Assembly (NCBI GenBank): GCA_964510345.1
Contig: CAZEBB010000007.1
Location: 1-64,000, forward strand
Source: JAAYQA01 sp964510345
GTDB lineage: Bacteria > Bacillota > Clostridia > Tissierellales > Peptoniphilaceae
Direction of reading: 5' to 3'
Length of the DNA stretch: 64,000 nucleotides
Under the pieces are notes generated by a model. The model had not been told where the DNA came from. It saw nothing but the letters and a program-made list of their open reading frames with translations, and did no database searches. Below, piece after piece: positions 56,717-64,000 of the stretch. Position 1 is the first letter of the stretch; every line of letters begins with the position of its first letter. The translations under genes and the position numbers were made by a program.

Positions 56717-58762
56717 TTACTTCAGTTGTCCTTCCACTTTTGTCGAAATGGTGTTCACACCACCGACGATCGTGAAGTGGTTGATCTCTTTGCCTTCGCC
56801 CTTCAGGTATTCCAGTACGATCTTCGGAACATTATCCTTTTGGACCAAGAGGATCGGTGCGCCGAATTCATCGGTCAACGGTCCGGCTGCCAATGCGTCG
56901 ATATACACTTCTCCGCTTGCCACAAGTGCGCGTTTCGCGTTCGGATAGGTGTAGGCTGCGATCATCGTTGCGGTTTCGTAACGATCCGCGCCGCCGATAC
57001 GAAGAACATCCGCGTCTTTCTTGAGCTCGTCTTCGATCTCTTTCGAGACGGATGCGGTTTGACCGGCGATGACGATGTCATCAGGATTGATCGCTGCCAA
57101 GCTTGCCTTCGTGTACTCAGGCAGTACGGTCGGCATCGTCAACAGGATCGGTGCGCCTTCGCGAATTGCCAAGGAGCTGATGGTCAACGCATCGGGGAAG
57201 ATATCGCCGCGTGCGAGAAGCACGAGGTCATCTTGTCCGGTGATCGATACAACGCGAGCCGCTACGAGTTTCGCGGTTTCGTAACGATCGGTTCCGCCGA
57301 TACGCTCAACGCTGTAGTCTTCTTTCAGAAGATCTTCAACTTTAATGCTGATCGTGTTCGGTCCGCCGACGAGAATAATCTCTTCTACGCCCAAGCGAAC
57401 GAGTTCGGCTTTGGTCGCTTCAGGAATGTCATCCTTGTTGACGAGAAGCAACGGTGCATCCAATACATCTGCCAATACGGTGGCTGTCAGTGCATCGGGG
57501 AAGAGGTGTCCGTTGACCACGACGGCGATTTTTGCCTTGTCATAGTTTTCTTTGGACACTTCCACTGCCGTTTCAAAACGGTCTTCGCCGTCGATACGGT
57601 CTACGATGTTGTCATCATCTCCGCCGCCGCCAACGCCGTCGGTAGTTTTATCGGTGACGATTCTCTTCACTTCACCACTTGGCGCTTTACCATTTTCAAC
57701 TTGGATCGCCGTAATGATGTCTCCCTTTTTGAGTTCGGGTACATCGACCGTCCATTTGCCGTCCGTTCCTACAACGACTGTGACTTGTGTCGTACCATCC
57801 GGTAAGGTGACGGTAATGGTCGCTCCCGGTACACCGCTACCCGATACTTTCGTATCTCCCGTGTAGGGTTGTTGAACGCTCGGGTTTGCGCTGATCTCTT
57901 TGGTTCCGACCAACAGAATACGGTCGACTGCTTCTTTAACGACCTTTTCAGAAACTTTATCTTTAGTGACCACTCCGTTAAAGGTCGTCACTTTATAGGT
58001 GACTTCTTTCTCGCCAAGTACACCGGCTTGTTTTTCTTTTTCTTCACCGGCAGCTAAGGTCGGATCATATTCTTTGATCGTGTTGAAGGGAATGTCTTCC
58101 TTCACCACTTCTTCGCTTACAACAGCGACACCCGTTCCGCGCTCAATGATTTCATTGACTGCTGGCGTAGTGATAGTGTTAGACTTTTCGACTCTTCCCG
58201 TCTCTACTCCGTCGGTGTACGTAACGGTTTCAACAATTGTGCGAACTCCATTTTTCCCGGTTTGAACAACTTTCTGTTCTCCCACGAGGAGATTCGGATT
58301 ATCTCTATATTCGGTGGTGTAGGGGACAGTTTCCGTTTTGGTTTCGTCCTTAGTCGTAATCACCGGAGGAGTTTCGGGGGTCAGTAAAACGTAAACCGAG
58401 TTCTTAAAATTTGTTACCGTGATGCTGTCGGTTGTAGCCGGTAAATCAGAATCATCGATAACCGCGGTATAACCGGGTACGTCGATACTGAAGGTATAGT
58501 CTCCCGGAGGGACATCTATTACATACTGCTGGTGCTTGGATCCAAACGGACTAGGAATGCCTGTCCAAGTATTTCCTGCAGCGTCAGAAATAGTGACTGT
58601 GACCTTGCTCATATCAACGCCAGCTTCGTTTGCGAAGTCATTGCCCACGAAGAAGTTGACAGCAGCGCCTCCACCATAAGTGTCCGCAAAGCTAATGCCC
58701 GGGATTCCCATGATGAGTGCCAAGGCGAGAACCAGCACCAAAATTTTCGATACTTTTTTCAT
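56717..58762 (-). CDS. Surface protein with G5 domains, Ig-like domain and CWB2 anchor
   Basis: A 681-residue secreted protein. Signal peptide 1-26 (MKKVSKIL, core, GISFA). An Ig-like N-terminal domain (about 27-120) is followed by two G5-like modules (about 125-285; TETVPYTTEYRDNPNLLVGE, KEDIPFNTIKEYDPTLAAGE), one Big-type domain (about 295-380; VSGSGVPGATITVTLPDG) and three CWB2 repeats (about 395-681; IDGEDRFETA, IGGTDRYETA, IGGADRYETA). CWB2 binds secondary wall polymers. The Big domain is closely related to repeats in the giant protein upstream. AAAGGAG precedes the ATG at 58762. Confidence 0.92.
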   Translation of the reverse strand: MKKVSKILVLVLALALIMGIPGISFADTYGGGAAVNFFVGNDFANEAGVDMSKVTVTISDAAGNTWTGIPSPFGSKHQQYVIDVPPGDYTFSIDVPGYTAVIDDSDLPATTDSITVTNFKNSVYVLLTPETPPVITTKDETKTETVPYTTEYRDNPNLLVGEQKVVQTGKNGVRTIVETVTYTDGVETGRVEKSNTITTPAVNEIIERGTGVAVVSEEVVKEDIPFNTIKEYDPTLAAGEEKEKQAGVLGEKEVTYKVTTFNGVVTKDKVSEKVVKEAVDRILLVGTKEISANPSVQQPYTGDTKVSGSGVPGATITVTLPDGTTQVTVVVGTDGKWTVDVPELKKGDIITAIQVENGKAPSGEVKRIVTDKTTDGVGGGGDDDNIVDRIDGEDRFETAVEVSKENYDKAKIAVVVNGHLFPDALTATVLADVLDAPLLLVNKDDIPEATKAELVRLGVEEIILVGGPNTISIKVEDLLKEDYSVERIGGTDRYETAKLVAARVVSITGQDDLVLLARGDIFPDALTISSLAIREGAPILLTMPTVLPEYTKASLAAINPDDIVIAGQTASVSKEIEDELKKDADVLRIGGADRYETATMIAAYTYPNAKRALVASGEVYIDALAAGPLTDEFGAPILLVQKDNVPKIVLEYLKGEGKEINHFTIVGGVNTISTKVEGQLK

Positions 58763-58785
58763 GTTTTCTCCTTTGAATGAGTAGT

Positions 58786-58814
58786 GAGGGGAAAGGCGGC
58801 GCGCGCCTTTCCTC
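58786..58814 (-). terminator. GC-rich hairpin between the two surface-protein genes
   Basis: GAGGGGAAAGGCG against CGCCTTTCCTC with one bulge, 13 bases after the giant gene. No T-run follows, so it may weaken rather than block read-through into the CWB2-G5 gene. Confidence 0.5.
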
Positions 58815-58826
58815 TTGATCACTTAC

Positions 58827-61800
58827 TTAATTGATGACTAACGGATTTCTGCCTGCGTCGATCTCAAACTTGTCACCCATGCGGTCGCCGTCAGTATCGC
58901 GGTTCAACGGATCCGTCTTGTATCCAAGTGTACCGTGATATTCATCGTAATCAGAAATTCTGTCACCGTCGGTATCTCGATTGAGCGGATCGGTAAAGGT
59001 GACCTCTTTCTCAAAGCAATCGGTGAGTCCGTCTCCATCTGTGTCGATGCAGTCGATGACAACCACTTCTTTTGGATCGGATGCGGGTTTGTCGCCGTCT
59101 TTCGCTACGACATCGATCACATCGCCTGTGTTGATCTTTTCGGGATCTACTGGAATCGAGAAATCTCCGTTTTCATCCGCTTTTCCGGTGTACTCGGTTC
59201 CGTCGGGCAGGGTTACTGTAACATCTGCGTTCGGTTCCGTCGTACCGGTGATCTTGTCATCGGACTCGTGAACAGGATCAACCGTCGGTTGCGGGGTCTT
59301 GTCTTGATCAACAACCGTTACGAAAACTGGATCGCTCGGTGTTTTACCATCTTCGGTTTGAGTGACTTCGATGTCAGTACCCGGTACCAGATCAGTACCT
59401 TCCGGTACAGGTACAGTCCACGTTCCATCATCGTCTACGGTCGTCGTAATCGGGTCGGTTACGCCAGGGATCGTGACGGTGATCTCAGCCCCCGGTTTTC
59501 CTGTTCCGTCGATCGTCGTGTCACCTGCCACCGGTGTTTCTACGGTCGGTTTCTCACTTTCTCCCGGAGTCGGTTTGTCTACCACAGTCGCCGTTGCAGG
59601 AATACTCGGTGTCTTGCCGTCTTCCGTTTGCGTAGCGGTGATTTCATCGCCGGCCGTCAACTCTGTGCCTTCCGGTACAGGTACGCTCCACGTTCCATCA
59701 TCGCCTACCGTCGTCGTAATCGGATCGGTTACACCCGGGATTGTGACGGAGATCTCGGCGCCAGGTGTTCCGGTTCCGTCAATTGTCGTGTCGCCTGCCA
59801 CAGGTTGCGTGATGTTTGGTGTTGTGCTTTGATCCGGTGCCGGTTTTTCATCTACTGGTACGACAACCGGTTCACTCGGATCTTTATCCGTTTCAGTTTG
59901 CGTTACGGTTACATCCGTACCCGGTACTAAATCAGTACCTTCCGGTACAGTAGCGGTCCATGTTCCGTCATCGCCTACCGTTGTTGTCACAGGATCGGTT
60001 ACGCCTGGGATCTTAACGTCAATCGTCGATCCCGGTACGCCGCCGCCGGTGATTTCCGTATCGCCTTCCGTAATTGGATTAACCGTCGGTTGATCACTTT
60101 GCGTGACCGGTTTTTCGCCTACGGTTGCCGTAGCCGGATCACTCGGAGTTTTTCCTTCTTCGGTTTGCGTAGCGGTGATTTCATCGCCTGCCGTCAACTC
60201 TGTTCCAGCCGGAACAGGTGCTGTCCATGTTCCATCCGTACCTACGGTTGCTGTCACAGGATCGGTTACGCCGGGGATCTTAACGTCAATCGTCGATCCC
60301 GGTACACCGCCGCCGGTGATTTCCGTATCGCCTTCCGTAATTGGATTAACAGTCGGTTGATCACTTGGGATGACCGGTATGACATTCTTGTTATACGTTG
60401 CCGTATAAGTTGCGTCAGCCGTTACATTCCCAGTTGCAACAGGATCCCATGCTTTGAAGGTATAGTCTTCATCTACTGTGATTCCCGTTGCGTCAGCAGC
60501 GTTCAGTCCAGCTTTAGTAAAGACATCCGCTACAGGCACTGTACCATCTTTCAAGACAAAGTATTCTTTAGTCTCTACGATGGGGGTTCCACCGAAGTTT
60601 CCATTGGTGCCGGAATCTAAGGTGACTTTCGCAAATCGGTCAGGATCCGGGTTATTTGGATTCTCCGGAGTCACAGGGACGATCTTATCTACGACGGTCG
60701 CGGTGGCGTCTGCACTCGGTAATAATCCGGGTTCGGTTTGGTTGGCAGTGACATCGGTGCCGTTCACTAACGGTTTGTCAGCCGGTACATCCACACTCCA
60801 TGTGCCGTCGGTGCCTACGGTGACGGTGACGGGCTCGGTTTGCCACGGTACGGTGACGGTGACGTCGGCTCCGGCTACACCGGTTCCGGTAATCGTGGTG
60901 TCGCCTACAACGGGTTGGTTAATCGTCGGGGTCGCGGATGCGCCTTTGGCAACATAGGTGGCCGTATAGGTGGCATCGGCGGTGACGTTTCCGGTAGCGG
61001 CTGGATCCCATTTGTCGAAGTTGAAATCGCCCACAACGGTAATGCCTGTCGCATCGGCCGGGTTTAATCCTGCTTCTGTAAATACGTCAGCAACGGCAAC
61101 GGTGCCGTCTTTCAGCACGTAGTAGTCTTTGGTCTCTACAACGGGGTCTCCGCCGAAGTTTCCGTTGGTACCGGAATCTAGGGTGACTTTTGCGAATCGG
61201 TTAGGATCCGGGTTGTTTGGATTCTCGGGATCAATCGGGATGATCTTATCGACGACGGTTTCGGTAGCTGTATCGCTGACCGTCTTTCCGCTTTCTATTT
61301 GTTGCGCGGTGATTTCGTCATCTACCTTGAGGGTAATTCCTGCCGGTACATCAACTGTCCAGTTTCCATCTGGATCGACAGTCGCTGCGATGGTTCCTTC
61401 TACACCCGGAATTGTAACAGCAACTTCTGCGTCGGGGACTCCGGTTCCGGTGATTGTGGTGTCACCAACAACAGGTTGGTCAATCGTCGGAGTCGGCGTT
61501 TTTTCCATTGGCACATATTGTGCCGTGAAGGTATTATTTGCCGCCGTAACCGCAGTGGTAATGGAAGGCGTCCAACCATTGGCTATAAAACCTGCATCAG
61601 GGGCAATCGTCGGTACATATTTTCCGAGGATGACGGTGTTCTCCATGACATCTAATAGAATGCTGCCGTCTGTTTGCGCGGATGTGCCGGTTGCCGGTGT
61701 GAGCGATCCGTTTGCCCCTTCTAGTAAGGTGACGCGGATATAACCTGCCGGCGTTTCGGTCGTAGGATCTTCTACCGGGATGGTCGTTTCAAGTTGATTC

Positions 61801-64000
61801 AGCTGAACCGTAAACTTGTTAACTGTGTCGCTTACCAGTTCGGTAATCGCAGGAGACCACGGTTCTGCCTTTACTTCATAGCCGACTTTCGGCGCAATAT
61901 TCGGGACATATTTTTCAAGGATTGCCGTTCCTTCTTTGACATCCAGCAAAATAGTTCCGTTTGTTTGAACGGTTGTGCCGAGTGCGGGGTTAAACGTTGC
62001 GTTCGTCGTCGGATCCAAGGTCACGCGGATATATCCTTCCGGTGTTGGATCGGTCGGATTGGTAACCGGGATCGTCGTTTCCAATTCAGTGTACTGTGCG
62101 GTAAATAGATTCACGGCATCAGACACTATAGTCGTAATCGCAGGATCCCATGGATCGGTCGCAACTTTAAAGCCGACGTTCGGGTTGATGGTTGGAACAT
62201 ACTTTTCTAAAATCGCGGTGTCCTTGAACACATCCAACAGAATCGTGCCATTTGTTTGCGCTGTTGTTCCACTTGCCGGTGTGAAGGATCCGTTCGTTGC
62301 AGGATCTAACGTGACGCGAACATAACCGGGGGGAGTGGGATCATTCGGGTTAATGACCGGAATGGTCGTATCCAATTGCGTGTATTGTGCGGTGAATGTG
62401 TTGTTATCTACAGTCACCGGTGTGGTGATCGCCGGATCCCATCCGTTGGCTGAATAGCCGTCGTTCGGATCGATTGTCGGAACATATTTTGTCAAGATGG
62501 CCGTATCCGGCTTAACATCCAAAACGATCGTTCCATTTGTTTGAAGCGTAGTTCCATCTGCAGCGATCAAACTTCCGTTCGCACCGGGTTGCAGTGTGAC
62601 ACGAACATAGCCGGGTGTCACCGGATCGGTATCCGGATTGGTTACAGGAATCGTCGTATCCAATGCAGTGTACTGCACAGAGTAGTTTTGTCTTGGATAC
62701 GTGCCGTTGACTTCGCCCGTATAGTCATCTGCGGGGATTGCCGGTGTCCATGGGTCGGTTGCGTTTACAATCCAACCGGTCTCCAGCGTCATATCCGCTA
62801 CTAGCGGCATGACCGCTTTGACTTCGTCAAACGTAACGCCGTTCAGAACGTCGAAGTGGATTTGTCCTGCATAGCTACCTGTTGCAATAAAATAGTTATC
62901 CGAGGGTGCAAAGCTTCCGTGCGTATTGATCGCATCTGTTCCCGGAAGGAATACTACGCGGTGATAGCCGGGTTTCGGAGTCGTGTCTCCAGCACCTGGA
63001 TCGACCGGATCGACGACCGCGCCAAAGTTTGCCGTGAAGCTCGTGTCTGTCATATCTTTGACAGTAGTGGCTTCTGCCGGGAATGCCGGGGTCCAGTCAA
63101 GATGTTCGTAACCAGGATTCCCAACTGCCGTCGGCACGGGGATATCTGCAAAGGTTAATGTGTCCTTTACATCGTACGTGATCGTACCACCCGTAGCCGT
63201 AGATCCCGATTTTGTAGACGTAATCGTACCATTGGGTCCAGCCGTAAAGGTAATACGTTTATAGCCGGCCGGCGGTGTAACGTCTGTCGGGTTTTCGATG
63301 ATCGCATCGCGATATGTCGCGTTGTATACCATAGTGTCAGTTTCGGCTGCTACTGCGTCATCCGCTGGGAGTGGTGTATCCCATCCGGCGAAAGAGTGGC
63401 CAGCATCCGCAATCGGGTCATACAATACGGACTTAACTTCCGCATACGGGGTGCCGAGCAACACATCGATGATTTTTACATCAAATTTCGTGTGTGTTCC
63501 GTCAATCGATTCAAAATCTCCGAACTCACCACTGTTGAAGGTCAGGCGGATGTAGCCATCCGGAGGATTTGGAGTGCCCGGGTCTTCAATAATATTCTGA
63601 TTGAAAACTGCGGTATAGGTTGCACCGGGGATTACGGTATCGGTAAGTTGGATTGCGGTGAGAGGATCTCCGGTTTTCCAAACGTACCCGGTGACATCTG
63701 CGTCAGCGTTTTTCGTTGCGACAGGCGCTTTGATATTTTCCAAAATGTCTGTCTTGAGTGCGTACATTTGCCATAGGCCTGTTGTATCGCCCGGTACCGG
63801 TTTTTGTTGCGTCCAAGCCGGAGCTTCAGGTCGTAAGGACAAAGTTCCGTTTCCGTCGGTGTTAAAGTAAATCAGCGTTTCTAAAACATCCGCTACGCCA
63901 TTCTCGTTTGCATCTTTTTGTACGGTAATGGTGAACGTCTTGGGGTCTGCTGTGTTCCCTGCGGCGTCTGTCGCGTTCAAGGTAATGGTGAAGGTCTTCT
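58827..64000 (-). CDS. Giant multi-repeat surface protein, N-terminus beyond the window
   Basis: At least 1,724 residues; the frame is open at base 64000, so the true start lies upstream. From the N-side: part of an Ig-like domain (NATDAAGNTADPKTFTITV), then about nine InlB_B/Flg_new-like beta repeats of 80-90 residues (GYIRVTLDPTTNATF, LETTIPV), then about seven Big-type Ig domains (GDTTITGTGVPDAEVAVTIPG, WTVDVPAG), and a C-terminal calcium-binding TSP3-like tail (DTDGDGLTDCFEKE, NRDTDGDRISDYDEYHG). There is no LPXTG, CWB2 or membrane anchor at the C-terminus. It is probably a secreted or non-covalently bound adhesin. Confidence 0.88.
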   Translation of the reverse strand, partial: KTFTITLNATDAAGNTADPKTFTITVQKDANENGVADVLETLIYFNTDGNGTLSLRPEAPAWTQQKPVPGDTTGLWQMYALKTDILENIKAPVATKNADADVTGYVWKTGDPLTAIQLTDTVIPGATYTAVFNQNIIEDPGTPNPPDGYIRLTFNSGEFGDFESIDGTHTKFDVKIIDVLLGTPYAEVKSVLYDPIADAGHSFAGWDTPLPADDAVAAETDTMVYNATYRDAIIENPTDVTPPAGYKRITFTAGPNGTITSTKSGSTATGGTITYDVKDTLTFADIPVPTAVGNPGYEHLDWTPAFPAEATTVKDMTDTSFTANFGAVVDPVDPGAGDTTPKPGYHRVVFLPGTDAINTHGSFAPSDNYFIATGSYAGQIHFDVLNGVTFDEVKAVMPLVADMTLETGWIVNATDPWTPAIPADDYTGEVNGTYPRQNYSVQYTALDTTIPVTNPDTDPVTPGYVRVTLQPGANGSLIAADGTTLQTNGTIVLDVKPDTAILTKYVPTIDPNDGYSANGWDPAITTPVTVDNNTFTAQYTQLDTTIPVINPNDPTPPGYVRVTLDPATNGSFTPASGTTAQTNGTILLDVFKDTAILEKYVPTINPNVGFKVATDPWDPAITTIVSDAVNLFTAQYTELETTIPVTNPTDPTPEGYIRVTLDPTTNATFNPALGTTVQTNGTILLDVKEGTAILEKYVPNIAPKVGYEVKAEPWSPAITELVSDTVNKFTVQLNQLETTIPVEDPTTETPAGYIRVTLLEGANGSLTPATGTSAQTDGSILLDVMENTVILGKYVPTIAPDAGFIANGWTPSITTAVTAANNTFTAQYVPMEKTPTPTIDQPVVGDTTITGTGVPDAEVAVTIPGVEGTIAATVDPDGNWTVDVPAGITLKVDDEITAQQIESGKTVSDTATETVVDKIIPIDPENPNNPDPNRFAKVTLDSGTNGNFGGDPVVETKDYYVLKDGTVAVADVFTEAGLNPADATGITVVGDFNFDKWDPAATGNVTADATYTATYVAKGASATPTINQPVVGDTTITGTGVAGADVTVTVPWQTEPVTVTVGTDGTWSVDVPADKPLVNGTDVTANQTEPGLLPSADATATVVDKIVPVTPENPNNPDPDRFAKVTLDSGTNGNFGGTPIVETKEYFVLKDGTVPVADVFTKAGLNAADATGITVDEDYTFKAWDPVATGNVTADATYTATYNKNVIPVIPSDQPTVNPITEGDTEITGGGVPGSTIDVKIPGVTDPVTATVGTDGTWTAPVPAGTELTAGDEITATQTEEGKTPSDPATATVGEKPVTQSDQPTVNPITEGDTEITGGGVPGSTIDVKIPGVTDPVTTTVGDDGTWTATVPEGTDLVPGTDVTVTQTETDKDPSEPVVVPVDEKPAPDQSTTPNITQPVAGDTTIDGTGTPGAEISVTIPGVTDPITTTVGDDGTWSVPVPEGTELTAGDEITATQTEDGKTPSIPATATVVDKPTPGESEKPTVETPVAGDTTIDGTGKPGAEITVTIPGVTDPITTTVDDDGTWTVPVPEGTDLVPGTDIEVTQTEDGKTPSDPVFVTVVDQDKTPQPTVDPVHESDDKITGTTEPNADVTVTLPDGTEYTGKADENGDFSIPVDPEKINTGDVIDVVAKDGDKPASDPKEVVVIDCIDTDGDGLTDCFEKEVTFTDPLNRDTDGDRISDYDEYHGTLGYKTDPLNRDTDGDRMGDKFEIDAGRNPLVIN
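59986..60099. repeat. Near-identical 114-base repeat, copy 1
   Basis: Part of a Big-domain coding unit in the giant gene; it matches 60253-60366 at all but three of 114 positions. Confidence 0.85.
60253..60366. repeat. Near-identical 114-base repeat, copy 2
   Basis: Second copy of the 59986-60099 repeat, 267 bases away in the same orientation and same reading frame. The distance equals one Ig-like unit of 89 codons. Confidence 0.85.

Noticed and set aside
58827..64000. CRISPR-like or tandem-repeat array suggested by regular repeats
   Set aside because: The repeats keep one reading frame with codon-level variation and encode Ig-like domains; spacers are not unique.

Overview
The window looks like a chromosomal segment of an anaerobic, mid-GC Bacillota of the Clostridia/Tissierellia type. 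The evidence is the ctsR-mcsA-mcsB-clpC operon, the Firmicutes order rho-rpmE-prmC-prfA-tsaC-ywlE-rpiB-upp, a B12-dependent ribonucleotide reductase with NrdR boxes, an L10 leader, a Bce-type peptide-resistance module, and surface proteins with CWB2 repeats. Shine-Dalgarno sequences are strong (GGAGG type). I saw no tRNA, rRNA or CRISPR array. The species cannot be fixed from the sequence alone.

Layout. 1-1380: end of an amino-acid permease, a small membrane protein and an XRE-cupin regulator. 1378-2736: radA. 2844-9326: an accessory locus on the minus strand, read as ECF sigma factor, DUF4367-type anti-sigma factor, secreted 136-aa protein, secreted six-cysteine 90-aa peptide, lipoprotein, two FtsX-type permeases and an ABC ATPase. 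Sigma and anti-sigma genes each have an ECF-type promoter with the same spacing. This is the best candidate here for an undescribed system. 9514-14081: clpC, mcsB, mcsA, ctsR with a CtsR box. 14074-28864: housekeeping genes (NUDIX, EF-G2-type GTPase, upp, rpiB, ywlE, tsaC, CDF transporter, prfA, chromate transporter pair, prmC, rpmE, rho, nrdJ). The nrdJ reading frame is broken just before its cysteine-rich tail. 28865-29350 holds no convincing gene but contains a strongly structured element.

29353-31744: a thioredoxin-like lipoprotein and oligoendopeptidase F. 31749-33638: an IS1182-type insertion sequence with a frameshifted transposase, squeezed between two convergent genes. 33645-37712: a BspA-like leucine-rich-repeat surface protein with CWB2 anchors. 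37863-38665: a barnase-like lipoprotein and its barstar inhibitor. 38759-41861: ppx and ppk1 for polyphosphate. 41941-43725: a glycoside-hydrolase-like lipoprotein.

43816-49880: ribosomal/transcription cluster rpmG, secE, nusG, rplK, rplA, rplJ, rplL. It is interrupted between rplA and rplJ by two polysaccharide genes and is not followed by rpoB. 50004-54442: Bce-type ABC transporter plus histidine kinase and response regulator, preceded by a MATE exporter. 55919-56560: GntR regulator. 56717-64000: a CWB2 protein with G5 domains and a very large repeat protein that runs off the window end.

Together the genes describe a cell that controls protein quality by arginine phosphorylation (McsB kinase, YwlE-type phosphatase, ClpC), makes dNTPs with a cobalamin enzyme, and invests heavily in its surface (CWB2 proteins, lipoproteins, polysaccharide, secreted small proteins and peptide-resistance transporters).
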